Positions 15,317 to 22,565 of a stretch of 24,108 nucleotides of DNA are shown piece by piece (position 1 is the first letter of the stretch; each line of letters opens with the position of its first letter). The position numbers and the translations under genes were made by a program. The stretch covers positions 1 to 24,108 of the forward strand of contig CALBSG010000154.1 of the NCBI GenBank assembly GCA_937927675.1, given 5' to 3'. The notes below the pieces were generated by a model. The model was not told the DNA's origin. It ran no database searches and was given only the letters and a program-made list of their open reading frames with translations. The stretch comes from an uncultured Paracoccaceae bacterium. Its GTDB lineage: Bacteria > Pseudomonadota > Alphaproteobacteria > Rhodobacterales > Rhodobacteraceae.

Positions 15317-15992
15317 CGTAGCAGCCATCAATCTGTCCATCGCGCTGGCCTGCGGGGCAGTGATCGGATCCGAGCGGCAGGTTCGCCAACGCATGGCCGG
15401 CTTGCGGACCAATGCGCTGGTCGCCTTGGGTGCAGCTGGCTTTGTGATCTTTTCGCAATTGGTCCCGAATGAGGTCTCACCGACCCGTGTCGCCGCGCAG
15501 GTGGTGTCGGGCATCGGTTTTCTTGGGGCGGGAATCATCTTTCGCGACGGCTTCAACGTGCATGGCCTGAATACGGCGGCTACGCTGTGGTGCGCTGCGG
15601 CTGTCGGGTTGGTGGCGGGGATCGGGGCCTGGCCGTTCGCGTTGTTGCTGACAGCCTGCGTCGTCTTTGTGAACCTTGGCCTTCGCCCCTTGGTCAAATT
15701 CCTGAAAAAGCACACCAAAGCCGGGGTGCAGATTGGCCGGTCTTTCCGGGTTGATCTGACCTCTGCAGCGGCGGACGAGGCGGCAATGCGCGCACTGCTG
15801 CTGCGCCATCTGCCGCTTTATGGCCTGCACATGTCGGAACTTTCCGCCAAAGCCACAGAGGCCGAGGTGACGCTGACCGCCGTTGTGCATGGCGAGGCCC
15901 TGACCGACATGGCGATTGAACAGGCCATCGCGCGTTTGGGTGCCGAACCCGGTATCCGCCGTTTGGCGTGGGTCGCGGTGGACGAAGGGTAG
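15303..15992 (+). CDS. MgtC/SapB family membrane protein
   Basis: A 229-residue inner-membrane protein of the MgtC/SapB family, linked in other bacteria to growth at low Mg2+ and to regulation of the F-type ATP synthase. The family core is clear: AIGSE-like start GAVIGSERQVRQRMAGLRTN, then GFVIFS, then VVSGIGFLGAGIIFRDG (about 67-83), with roughly four hydrophobic segments up to residue 125. A soluble ACT-like C-terminal domain (about 145-229) is present, so it is the long MgtC type. The start is TTG 15303, because GAGGAG (15290-15295) is seven bases upstream and no in-frame ATG fits. It lies alone between the HNH gene and zwf. It is not clearly the Salmonella-type virulence MgtC. Confidence 0.85.
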   Translation: MVPIDVAAINLSIALACGAVIGSERQVRQRMAGLRTNALVALGAAGFVIFSQLVPNEVSPTRVAAQVVSGIGFLGAGIIFRDGFNVHGLNTAATLWCAAAVGLVAGIGAWPFALLLTACVVFVNLGLRPLVKFLKKHTKAGVQIGRSFRVDLTSAAADEAAMRALLLRHLPLYGLHMSELSAKATEAEVTLTAVVHGEALTDMAIEQAIARLGAEPGIRRLAWVAVDEG

Positions 15993-16058
15993 GGGCGGCA
16001 TGTTGCGGCAACGCAAGCAATGCTAGACAAGCCCGCGTGACGGGGGTAAAAGATCTCC

Positions 16059-16070
16059 GTTAGCGCTAAC
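16059..16070. promoter_or_regulatory. LacI-type palindromic operator upstream of zwf
   Basis: GTTAGCGCTAAC is a perfect 12-bp palindrome centred 27 bases before the zwf start codon. The central AGCGCT with flanking TTA/TAA matches operators of the LacI family, which often control sugar catabolism genes in proteobacteria. CATAAT directly after it (16070-16075) could be a -10 element, in which case bound regulator would block RNA polymerase. A second dyad GTTGC-G-GCAAC lies at 16002-16012. The regulator gene is not in the window. Confidence 0.6.
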
Positions 16071-16090
16071 ATAATCAGCAGGACACAAGC

Positions 16091-17545
16091 ATGGCTCCGC
16101 GCGTCATACCCGTTGACCCCTTTGATCTGGTGATCTTTGGCGGCACCGGCGATCTTGCCCGCCGCAAGATCTTGCCGGGGCTTTACCGGCGTTTTCAGGC
16201 CGGCCAAATGACCGGCGAAGGCCGCATCATTGGCGCCGCCCGGGCCGAGTTGACCGATGACAGCTTTCGCGCCTTTGTCCGCGAAGCGGTGGAGGAGTTC
16301 ATTCCCGCCGCGCGCCGTGACGAGGCCAGCCTTGCCGAGTTTTTGAAGCATATCCAATATGTGGCCATTGACGCCAAGGGCGAGGGCGGCTGGCCGCAGC
16401 TGAAATCCCTGATGCGCGACAGCGTGGTGCGGGCCTTCTATTTCTCGGTCGCGCCATCGCTCTTTGGCGATCTTGCCGAACGTCTGCACGCCCATGGCAT
16501 TGCCGATGCCCAATCGCGCATCGTGGTGGAAAAGCCCTTTGGCCGCGATCTGGAAACGGCGCGGGCGCTGAACGCGGTTCTGGCCCAGCACTTCTCGGAA
16601 GCGCAGATTTACCGGATCGACCACTACCTTGGCAAAGAAACCGTGCAGAATCTGATGGCGGTGCGCTTTGCCAATATCCTGTTCGAACCCTTGTGGAAGG
16701 CCGAATATATCGACCACGTGCAGATTACCGTGGCCGAAACCGTTTCGGTCGATGGGCGCGGGGCCTATTACGACAAATCGGGCGCGATGCGCGATATGGT
16801 GCAAAATCACCTGATGCAGCTGTTGTGCCTCATCGCGATGGAGCCGCCCTATCACTTTGACCCCGACGCGGTTCGGGATGAAAAGCTGAAGGTGATCCGT
16901 GCCTTGGACCCGGTTCAGCCCGAAGACATCGTGCGCGGCCAGTACCGCGCGACAAAGGGCGGCGATGCGTACACCGATCATGCCGAAAATGCAGAGTCCC
17001 GCACCGAAAGCTATATCGCGCTGAAGGCGCATATCTCGAACTGGCGCTGGAAGGGGACACCGTTCTATCTGCGCACGGGTAAGAAACTGCGCGCCCGCTC
17101 GTCCGAGATTGCCATCACCTTCAAAGAGCCGCCGCATTCGATTTTTGACGATGAACGCGGCTGGCGCGAAAATGTGCTGGTGATCCGGCTTCAGCCCAAT
17201 GAGGGCATGAACCTGATGGTGATGATCAAGGAACCCGGTCCGGGCGGTATGCGTTTGATGCAGGTGCCGCTCGACATGTCCTTTGCCGAAACCGTGGGGG
17301 CCGATCTTGACGATGTTCCAGATGCCTATGAGCGGCTGATCATGGATGTGATCCGCGGCAACCAGACACTGTTCATGCGCGGCGACGAGGTGGAGGCTGC
17401 TTGGGCCTGGGCCGATCCGATCATTCAGGGGTGGGAGGGCACCTCGGACAAGCCGCAGCTTTATGATGCGGGGTCGTCGGGGCCGGAAGACGCCTTGATG
17501 CTGATGCATCGCGACGGGCGGCGCTGGCGCGACATTCGGGAGTAA
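16091..17545 (+). CDS. zwf: Glucose-6-phosphate 1-dehydrogenase
   Basis: Oxidises glucose-6-phosphate to 6-phosphogluconolactone with NAD(P)+, entering the Entner-Doudoroff or pentose phosphate route. The 484-residue protein has the dinucleotide loop IFGGTGDLARRK (15-26), which replaces the common GASGDLA. The active-site motif RIDHYLGKE spans 175-183, and H240 in DMVQNHLMQLL falls at the position of the catalytic base in the Leuconostoc enzyme. EKPFGRDL (147-154) is also present. AGGA (16079-16082) precedes ATG 16091 by eight bases. It is the first gene of zwf-pgl-pgi and lies just downstream of the palindromic operator. Coenzyme preference cannot be read from the sequence. Confidence 0.97.
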   Translation: MAPRVIPVDPFDLVIFGGTGDLARRKILPGLYRRFQAGQMTGEGRIIGAARAELTDDSFRAFVREAVEEFIPAARRDEASLAEFLKHIQYVAIDAKGEGGWPQLKSLMRDSVVRAFYFSVAPSLFGDLAERLHAHGIADAQSRIVVEKPFGRDLETARALNAVLAQHFSEAQIYRIDHYLGKETVQNLMAVRFANILFEPLWKAEYIDHVQITVAETVSVDGRGAYYDKSGAMRDMVQNHLMQLLCLIAMEPPYHFDPDAVRDEKLKVIRALDPVQPEDIVRGQYRATKGGDAYTDHAENAESRTESYIALKAHISNWRWKGTPFYLRTGKKLRARSSEIAITFKEPPHSIFDDERGWRENVLVIRLQPNEGMNLMVMIKEPGPGGMRLMQVPLDMSFAETVGADLDDVPDAYERLIMDVIRGNQTLFMRGDEVEAAWAWADPIIQGWEGTSDKPQLYDAGSSGPEDALMLMHRDGRRWRDIRE

Positions 17546-17549
17546 GGCC

Positions 17550-18221
17550 ATGGAGCTGATCGAATACCCTGATCGCGAGGCGCTGGCCCTTGGGCTTGCG
17601 GGGCGGCTGGCCTCGGAATTGGCTGAGACGGTGCGGATGCAGGGCGCCGCGTCGTTTTCGGTGCCGGGCGGCAGCACGCCGGGGCCGGTGTTTGACACGT
17701 TGTCAGGGATCGACCTGCCGTGGGACCATATTGCCGTATTTCTGAACGATGAACGGTGGGTGCCCGAAGACAGCCCGCGGTCCAACACCCGGCTGTTGCG
17801 CGAACGGCTGTTGCGGGGGCCAGCGCATCGCGCACGCCTCGTGCCGCTTTACGCCCCGGCTGCGGCCCCCGAACCGATGCTGCAGGCGCTGGCCGATGGC
17901 CTTGCGCCCCATCTGCCCATCTCGGTCCTGCTGTTGGGGATGGGGGCGGACATGCACACGGCAAGCCTGTTCCCCGGCGCCGATCATTTGGCGGAGGCGC
18001 TCGCCGCCGATGCACCGCCCCTGATGGCGCTGCGCGCCGAGACCGCGGGCGAGCCGCGGATCACGCTGACCGCGCGCGTGCTGCGCGATGCTATGCATAT
18101 CCATATTCTCATCACCGGGCAGGACAAGCGCGAGGCTCTGGCGCGCGCACAAACCCTGCCCCCGGAACTGGCCCCGGTGCGGGCGGTTCTTGACCACGCA
18201 ACCGTGCATTGGGCGGAGTAA
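17550..18221 (+). CDS. pgl: 6-phosphogluconolactonase (DevB/SOL type)
   Basis: Hydrolyses the lactone made by Zwf to 6-phosphogluconate. The 223-residue protein has the family motifs VPGGSTP (38-44), FLNDERWVP (64-72), SNTRLL (78-83) and LLGMGADMHTASLFPG (128-143). In the last motif many homologues have GMGxDGHTASLFP, so M135 stands where Gly is usual; the neighbouring D134 and H136 are kept, so activity is still expected. The gene begins four bases after the zwf stop and ends three bases before pgi, which makes a tightly coupled operon. GGAG within the zwf end acts as ribosome site. Confidence 0.95.
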   Translation: MELIEYPDREALALGLAGRLASELAETVRMQGAASFSVPGGSTPGPVFDTLSGIDLPWDHIAVFLNDERWVPEDSPRSNTRLLRERLLRGPAHRARLVPLYAPAAAPEPMLQALADGLAPHLPISVLLLGMGADMHTASLFPGADHLAEALAADAPPLMALRAETAGEPRITLTARVLRDAMHIHILITGQDKREALARAQTLPPELAPVRAVLDHATVHWAE

Positions 18222-18224
18222 GCC

Positions 18225-19829
18225 TTGACGAACAAATGGCAAGGTCTGAGCGACCATCACGCCGCGGGCGCCCCCCGCATCCTTGATCTTTTCGCGGCAG
18301 ACCCTGCACGCGCACAGCGTTTTTCGGCAAGCGCGGATGGTATGCTGTTTGACTATGCCAAGACCGGCATTGATGACCGGGCAAAGGCACTGCTGTTGGA
18401 TCTGGCCCGCGTTTCGGGGGTTGCGGAAAAGCGTGCCGCGATGTTCGGGGGCGACAAGATCAACGACACCGAAGGCCGGGCCGTGTTGCACACCGCCTTG
18501 CGCGCCGATGACGCGGCGGTCATTCGCGTTGAGGGTGCCGATGTGATGCCCGACATCCGCGCTACCCGCGCCCGGATGGCCGCTTTTGCCGAAGATATCC
18601 GCGCCGGGCGCTTTAAGGGGCAGGGTGGTCGCATCACCGATGTGGTGAACATCGGCATTGGCGGGTCTGACCTTGGCCCGGCCATGGCGACGCTGGCGCT
18701 GGCCCCGTTCCACGATGGGCCGGCGGTGCATTTCGTCTCGAATGTGGATGGGGCGCATATCGCCGACACGCTGCGCGGTCTGAACCCTGAAACCACGCTG
18801 GTGATCGTCGCCTCCAAGACCTTTACCACGATTGAAACCATGACAAATGCCGATACCGCAAAGGCATGGATGGCGGATCTCGTGGCCAAGCCGGCAGCGC
18901 AATTCGCAGCCGTCTCGACCGCAGCAGAGAAGACGGCCGCCTATGGCATTGATCCGGAACGTGTTTTCGGCTTTGAGGATTGGGTCGGTGGGCGCTATTC
19001 GATGTGGGGGCCGATTGGTCTTTCCCTGATGATCGCCATTGGCCCCAGGGCCTTTGATGAATTTCTGGCCGGGGGCCGGGCGATGGATCACCATTTCCTG
19101 ACCGCTGATTTCGATCAGAACCTGCCCGTGTTGCTGGCGCTTGTTGGCATCTGGCACAACCAGATCTGCAGCCATGCCACCCGCGCCGTGCTGCCCTATG
19201 ACCAGCGGCTGTCCCGGCTTCCGGCCTACCTGCAACAGCTGGAAATGGAGAGCAACGGCAAGCGCGTGGCCCTCGACGGGTCTGACCTGCCCACCCATTC
19301 CGGCCCGGTGGTCTGGGGCGAGCCCGGCACCAATGGCCAGCACGCCTTTTATCAGCTGATCCACCAAGGTACCCGCGTGGTGCCTTGCGAATTCCTTGTG
19401 GCGCAACATGGCCATGAGCCGGCGCTGGCCCACCAGCACCTGCTTTTGGTGTCAAATTGCCTCGCCCAATCCGAAGCGTTGATGCGCGGCCGCAGTCTTG
19501 AGGAAGCCCGCGCCATCATGGTCAAAAAGGGCCTGACTGGGCCTGAGTTGGAGCGGCAAGCCCGCCACCGTGTCTTCCCGGGCAACCGCCCGTCAACGAC
19601 GCTTGCCTATCGGCAACTGACCCCCTTCACCCTTGGCCAGATCATCGCGCTTTATGAACACCGGGTCTTTGTCGAAGGTGTCATTCTCGGCCTGAACCCC
19701 TATGACCAATGGGGCGTGGAGCTGGGCAAGGAGCTGGCGCTGGCGCTGCAGCCGGTGCTGGAAGGCAAGGCGGGCACGACCGGCAAAGACGGCTCAACCG
19801 CGGCACTGGTCGCCTTTCTCAGAGCATGA
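18225..19829 (+). CDS. pgi: Glucose-6-phosphate isomerase
   Basis: Interconverts glucose-6-phosphate and fructose-6-phosphate. The 534-residue protein has NIGIGGSDLGP (142-152), signature VGGRYSMWGPIGL (254-266), catalytic E342 in QLEMESNGK, H373 in GTNGQHAFYQLIHQGTR, and the C-terminal K502 in GVELGKEL. All active-site elements are intact. The start is TTG 18225: GGAG (18215-18218), overlapping the pgl stop, is six bases upstream, and the protein then begins MTNKWQGLSDHH at the expected length. It is the last gene of zwf-pgl-pgi and is followed at once by a strong terminator. Having pgi here allows fructose-6-phosphate to be recycled into the oxidative route. Confidence 0.96.
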   Translation: MTNKWQGLSDHHAAGAPRILDLFAADPARAQRFSASADGMLFDYAKTGIDDRAKALLLDLARVSGVAEKRAAMFGGDKINDTEGRAVLHTALRADDAAVIRVEGADVMPDIRATRARMAAFAEDIRAGRFKGQGGRITDVVNIGIGGSDLGPAMATLALAPFHDGPAVHFVSNVDGAHIADTLRGLNPETTLVIVASKTFTTIETMTNADTAKAWMADLVAKPAAQFAAVSTAAEKTAAYGIDPERVFGFEDWVGGRYSMWGPIGLSLMIAIGPRAFDEFLAGGRAMDHHFLTADFDQNLPVLLALVGIWHNQICSHATRAVLPYDQRLSRLPAYLQQLEMESNGKRVALDGSDLPTHSGPVVWGEPGTNGQHAFYQLIHQGTRVVPCEFLVAQHGHEPALAHQHLLLVSNCLAQSEALMRGRSLEEARAIMVKKGLTGPELERQARHRVFPGNRPSTTLAYRQLTPFTLGQIIALYEHRVFVEGVILGLNPYDQWGVELGKELALALQPVLEGKAGTTGKDGSTAALVAFLRA

Positions 19830-19831
19830 AA

Positions 19832-19860
19832 AAAGGGGGCCAACGCGGCCCCCTTTGATT
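19832..19860. terminator. Bidirectional terminator between pgi and ridA
   Basis: A 10-bp stem AAAGGGGGCC/GGCCCCCTTT with loop AACGC. On the plus strand it is followed by TTTGATTTT, ending pgi three bases after its stop. Read on the minus strand it is followed by a run of six T, so it also serves the convergent ridA gene. Confidence 0.9.
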
Positions 19861-19877
19861 TTGTACCGTATGGTCGC

Positions 19878-20231
19878 TTACTTCAGCGCGGCGGTCACGA
19901 TGACCTCGACCTTGTATTCCGGGGTCGCCAATTTGGCCTCGCCGGTGGCGCGGGCGGGGGTGTGGCCTGCGGGAACCCAAGCGTCCCAGACCTTGTTCAT
20001 TTCGGCAAAGGTGGAAATGTCGGACAGCCAGATCTGCGTCGACAGGATGCGGGTCTTGTCGGTGCCAGCCTCGGCCAGGATGCGGTCGACTTCGGCCAGA
20101 CAGGTGCGGGTCTGTGCCTCGACGCTTTCGCCCGGGTTGCCGACCTGACCGGCCAGCCAGATGATGCCGTTGTAGCACACGCCTTCAGACATGCGGGCGC
20201 CAACGCCGATACGCTTGATTTCATTCGCCAT
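19878..20231 (-). CDS. RidA/YjgF/YER057c/UK114 family protein
   Basis: A 117-residue cytoplasmic protein of the Rid family; characterised RidA members hydrolyse reactive enamine/imine intermediates of PLP enzymes such as 2-aminoacrylate. The C-terminal pattern HTPARATGEAKLATPEYKVEV holds the conserved Arg (R94) that binds the substrate carboxylate in deaminating members, and E109 in the final strand. The N-terminal strand-helix pattern IWLAGQVGNPGESVEAQTRT is also typical. GGAG is seven bases before the ATG on the minus strand. It stands alone between the bidirectional terminator and a divergent gene. The Rid subgroup, and so the exact activity, cannot be settled by eye, and I give no symbol. 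Confidence 0.88.
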   Translation of the reverse strand: MANEIKRIGVGARMSEGVCYNGIIWLAGQVGNPGESVEAQTRTCLAEVDRILAEAGTDKTRILSTQIWLSDISTFAEMNKVWDAWVPAGHTPARATGEAKLATPEYKVEVIVTAALK

Positions 20232-20426
20232 GGGAAAGCTCCGTTCACGGGTTGCGGATGGATGGGTCTTGCTAGCCCGGCGCGGGGCAAAAGGAAAGCC
20301 GCTTGGCGGGTGTCCGGTGGGTGTGCTGCCATCGGCGAGGTTTCGCCGTCGGCGGAAACCCGCGCTTGGTCATCCCGCGCTGCCGTGGCAAGGACGGCAC
20401 GTGTTAACAATGCCGGACCCGTTCTG

Positions 20427-21086
20427 ATGACTGCAAAGCCGTTGATCCTTGCCCTTGCCGCCCTTATGGCGACCGCTCCTATTGCAGCGTATGCCGAAGC
20501 CCCCGCACCGGTACAGGATCAGCAGATCGTCTATGCCTCTCCGGCAAAAAAGCCGCTCTTTGGCTTTTTCGGCCCGAAAACCAAGGCCGAAAAGACCGCC
20601 CTGCGTGCTGAACGTGCGGCCAAGCGGGTGAAACCGGGCCATGGGCAATCAGCTTCGGCCGGCGACGCCGCCCGCGCCGAAGTGAAAGAAGCCGTCGCCG
20701 AGGCCATCGAAAACCGTCCCAAGGGGCGCTTGTGGTGCGTGCCCTTCGCCCGCGCCGTTTCGGGGGTGGAGATCAAGGGCAATGCCAAAACCTGGTGGGG
20801 ACAAGCCAAGGGCGTTTATGCGCGTGGCCACGAACCACAGGTCGGTGCCGTCATGGCCTTTGCCGCCAGCCGCGCCATGCCCAAGGGCCATGTCGCCGTG
20901 GTCTCCAAAGTCGTCTCCGAGCGGGCGATCCTGATCGATCAGGCCAATTGGGAGCGCAACCGCGTGACGCAAGACACGCTGGTCGTCGACGTCTCGGCCA
21001 AAGGCGACTGGTCTGCCGTCAAGGTCGCAAACGCCGGCGGCACGCTTGGCCGGGTGAACCCCATCAACGGCTTCATCTACAACTGA
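20427..21086 (+). CDS. Secreted CHAP-domain protein (putative peptidoglycan amidase/endopeptidase)
   Basis: A 219-residue protein with a signal peptide (MTAKPLILALAALMATAPIAAYA, cut after residue 23) and a C-terminal CHAP-like domain (about 98-219). The putative catalytic pair is C104 in GRLWCVPFARAVSG and H155 in PKGHVAVVSKVV, with N174 or D171 in LIDQANW as third residue; KTWWGQAKG (121-129) matches the family pattern before the variable loop. Between them lies a basic, Ala-rich linker (about 40-97). The protein is probably periplasmic and cuts cell-wall peptides. ATG 20427 is chosen because the signal peptide begins there, although no good Shine-Dalgarno is visible; a five-codon ORF MPDPF ends on this ATG (TGATG). 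The 195-bp upstream gap to ridA holds an imperfect inverted repeat only. Confidence 0.82.
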   Translation: MTAKPLILALAALMATAPIAAYAEAPAPVQDQQIVYASPAKKPLFGFFGPKTKAEKTALRAERAAKRVKPGHGQSASAGDAARAEVKEAVAEAIENRPKGRLWCVPFARAVSGVEIKGNAKTWWGQAKGVYARGHEPQVGAVMAFAASRAMPKGHVAVVSKVVSERAILIDQANWERNRVTQDTLVVDVSAKGDWSAVKVANAGGTLGRVNPINGFIYN

Positions 21087-21107
21087 CAACCGCAGCATAC
21101 GCACCAC

Positions 21108-21136
21108 AGCGCGCAGGGGCACCTTGCGCGCTTTTT
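21108..21136 (+). terminator. Rho-independent terminator after the CHAP gene
   Basis: An 8-bp stem AGCGCGCA/TGCGCGCT, extended inward by a G-T and two G-C pairs to a GCA loop, followed by TTTTT. It sits 21 bases after the stop codon. Confidence 0.88.
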
Positions 21137-21161
21137 GTTGGGATCATGGCAAGAGGGGGGA

Positions 21162-21235
21162 TGGAGCGGGTGAAGGGAATCGAACCCTCGTATTCAGCTT
21201 GGGAAGCTGCTGCTCTACCATTGAGCTACACCCGC
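21162..21235 (-). tRNA. tRNA-Gly(CCC)
   Basis: On the minus strand the 74 nt fold as a cloverleaf: acceptor stem GCGGGTG/CACCCGC, D-arm GCTC-AATGGTA-GAGC, anticodon loop TTCCCAA with anticodon CCC, and T-arm with GGTTCGATTCC. The 3' CCA is encoded (TGG on the plus strand at 21162-21164). The outermost anticodon-stem position is a G-A mismatch (27/43). CCC reads glycine GGG codons. Confidence 0.95.
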
Positions 21236-21291
21236 AACGCTGCCTGACCTAAGCCAAGGGGCGCGGCGCGTCAAGACGGCTTGGTTGGAAT

Positions 21292-21834
21292 TCAGGGGGT
21301 CCGCAAGAAGCGGGCGGCCTCGTTCCAGACCGTGGTTCCTTCGATCTCGCCGGGGGCATCGGCCACGCCATGCAGCGCGCCTGCCCACGTCATGCCCAGC
21401 CATTCGACACTGCGGCGCACCATGGCCTCGGCTTGGGTGGGCACCGAGGGATCCGGGTCGGCGCGGGCGGTGATGAGGTAACAGCGCTTGCCACGCAAGC
21501 CGTCCAGCAGCCGCAATTCTGGCACATCCAGCCAGCCCGACAGATGCGACAGCGTCAGATGCAAGGGGGCCGGGAAGGCATACCAGTAGATCGGCGCGAC
21601 AAAGACCAGATCCGTGGCCAGCATGATCTGGCCAAACACATCGCCCAGACGCCCCATCGGCACGCCCGGATGACCGGGCCGCAGATCGCGGAAGGCGGGC
21701 AGGGCGGGGGCGTTCAGATCTAGCCAATGCACCTTTGCGGTATCGGGCAGGGCCTCTGCGGCATGGGCTGCAAGGCGGCGGCTGTTGCTGCCGTTGCGGG
21801 GGGATGCGGTAAGAAACAGGATGCGCCGGGACAT
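21292..21834 (-). CDS. NAD(P)H-dependent oxidoreductase, flavodoxin-like fold
   Basis: A 180-residue protein with the flavodoxin-like fold of FMN-dependent NAD(P)H reductases. The phosphate-binding loop is LTASPRNGSNSRRLA (8-22), and APIYWYAFPAPLHLTLSH (80-97) is the flavin contact typical of the NADPH-dependent FMN reductase/quinone reductase group. GKRCYLITARADPD forms a further strand. It lies downstream of the fasciclin gene on the same strand, separated by a strong terminator, so it is likely a separate unit. No good Shine-Dalgarno is visible before ATG 21834, but the family N-terminus begins there. The substrate is unknown. Confidence 0.85.
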   Translation of the reverse strand: MSRRILFLTASPRNGSNSRRLAAHAAEALPDTAKVHWLDLNAPALPAFRDLRPGHPGVPMGRLGDVFGQIMLATDLVFVAPIYWYAFPAPLHLTLSHLSGWLDVPELRLLDGLRGKRCYLITARADPDPSVPTQAEAMVRRSVEWLGMTWAGALHGVADAPGEIEGTTVWNEAARFLRTP

Positions 21835-21865
21835 GGGCGCAGAAAACCATGCGGGGCGCGCAAGG

Positions 21866-21898
21866 AAAAGGGGCCGGGCGCAAATTTTGCCCGGCCCC
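21866..21898 (-). terminator. Rho-independent terminator after the fasciclin gene
   Basis: On the minus strand a perfect 10-bp stem GGGGCCGGGC/GCCCGGCCCC with a nine-base loop is followed by TTTT. It begins 10 bases after the fasciclin stop codon. Confidence 0.88.
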
Positions 21899-21908
21899 GG
21901 ATGCAGGA

Positions 21909-22451
21909 TTAGCTGGCAGGCAGCAAGACTGTGTCGATCACATGGATCACGCCGTTCTTTTGCAGAACATCGGCGATGGTCACCGTGGCGACATTGCCCT
22001 GACCGTCCTTGATCTTGACCATCTCGCCTTCGACCATGGCGGTGAACTCGCAGCCGCCCACGGTCTTGATCGTGTGCATGCCGCCATCATCGGCGACCAT
22101 CTTGGTGACATCGGCCGCCAGCGCCTTGGCCCCCACGACATGGCAGGTCAGGATCTTGGTCAGCTGATCCTTGTTCTCCGGCTTCAGCAGTGTCTCAACC
22201 GTGCCCGCGGGCAATTTGGCAAAGGCGTCATTGGTGGGGGCAAAGACGGTAAAGGGGCCGTCGCCGTTCAGCGTATCGACCAGACCCGCAGCCTTGACGG
22301 CGGCCACAAGCGTGGTGTGATCGGCCGAATTTACCGCGTTTTCCACGATGGTCTTGTCTTCATACATCGCCGCCCCGCCCACCATGGGGTTTTCGGCAAG
22401 GGCAAATGTGGCGGATCCCAGCAGGGCCAGGGCAGCAAGACGGATTTTCAT
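21909..22451 (-). CDS. Secreted fasciclin (FAS1)-domain protein
   Basis: A 180-residue exported protein: signal peptide MKIRLAALALLGSATFALA (cut after A19) and one FAS1 domain (about 34-178). The FAS1 H1 box is PFTVFAPTNDAFAKLP (66-81) and the H2 box is VIHVIDTVLLP (168-178). Two Cys (C103 and C134) are placed so that a disulfide is possible. Bacterial FAS1 proteins are periplasmic or surface adhesion-type proteins whose precise roles are mostly unknown. ATG 22451 is set by GGGAG seven bases upstream and by the signal peptide; the longer frame to 22529 is not a plausible start. The upstream region holds a possible ECF-type promoter. Confidence 0.92.
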   Translation of the reverse strand: MKIRLAALALLGSATFALAENPMVGGAAMYEDKTIVENAVNSADHTTLVAAVKAAGLVDTLNGDGPFTVFAPTNDAFAKLPAGTVETLLKPENKDQLTKILTCHVVGAKALAADVTKMVADDGGMHTIKTVGGCEFTAMVEGEMVKIKDGQGNVATVTIADVLQKNGVIHVIDTVLLPAS

Positions 22452-22498
22452 GAATATTCTCCCGTTGAACAAGCCGGGCCAATCCCGGTCAGGTACAA

Positions 22499-22528
22499 GA
22501 AATACGGGAGAGAGTTTCGCCCGGTTCA
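22499..22528 (-). promoter_or_regulatory. Candidate ECF-type promoter for the fasciclin gene
   Basis: On the minus strand TGAACC (22528-22523) is followed after 18 bp by TATTTC (22504-22499), about 48 bases before the start codon. The -35 resembles the TGATCC of Rhodobacter RpoE-type ECF promoters and the GGAAC of general-stress ECF factors; the -10 fits only in part. Confidence 0.28.
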
Positions 22529-22565
22529 CCCCACTCGCGCGGGCGTGACCGGGCGTGAGACTTTG

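Noticed and set aside
15818..17788. A 656-codon minus-strand open frame opposite mgtC and zwf.
   Set aside because: The plus-strand zwf has every catalytic motif; the antisense translation is rich in His, Arg and Gln with no recognisable domain.
20339..20360. Imperfect inverted repeat GGTTTCGCC ... GGCGGAAACC upstream of the CHAP gene.
   Set aside because: It has a bulge and no T-run, and lies in GC-rich intergenic DNA where such repeats are common; not enough to call an operator or terminator.
21162..21235. tRNA-Gly(GCC) or (TCC).
   Set aside because: The seven-base anticodon loop reads TTCCCAA, giving CCC at positions 34-36.
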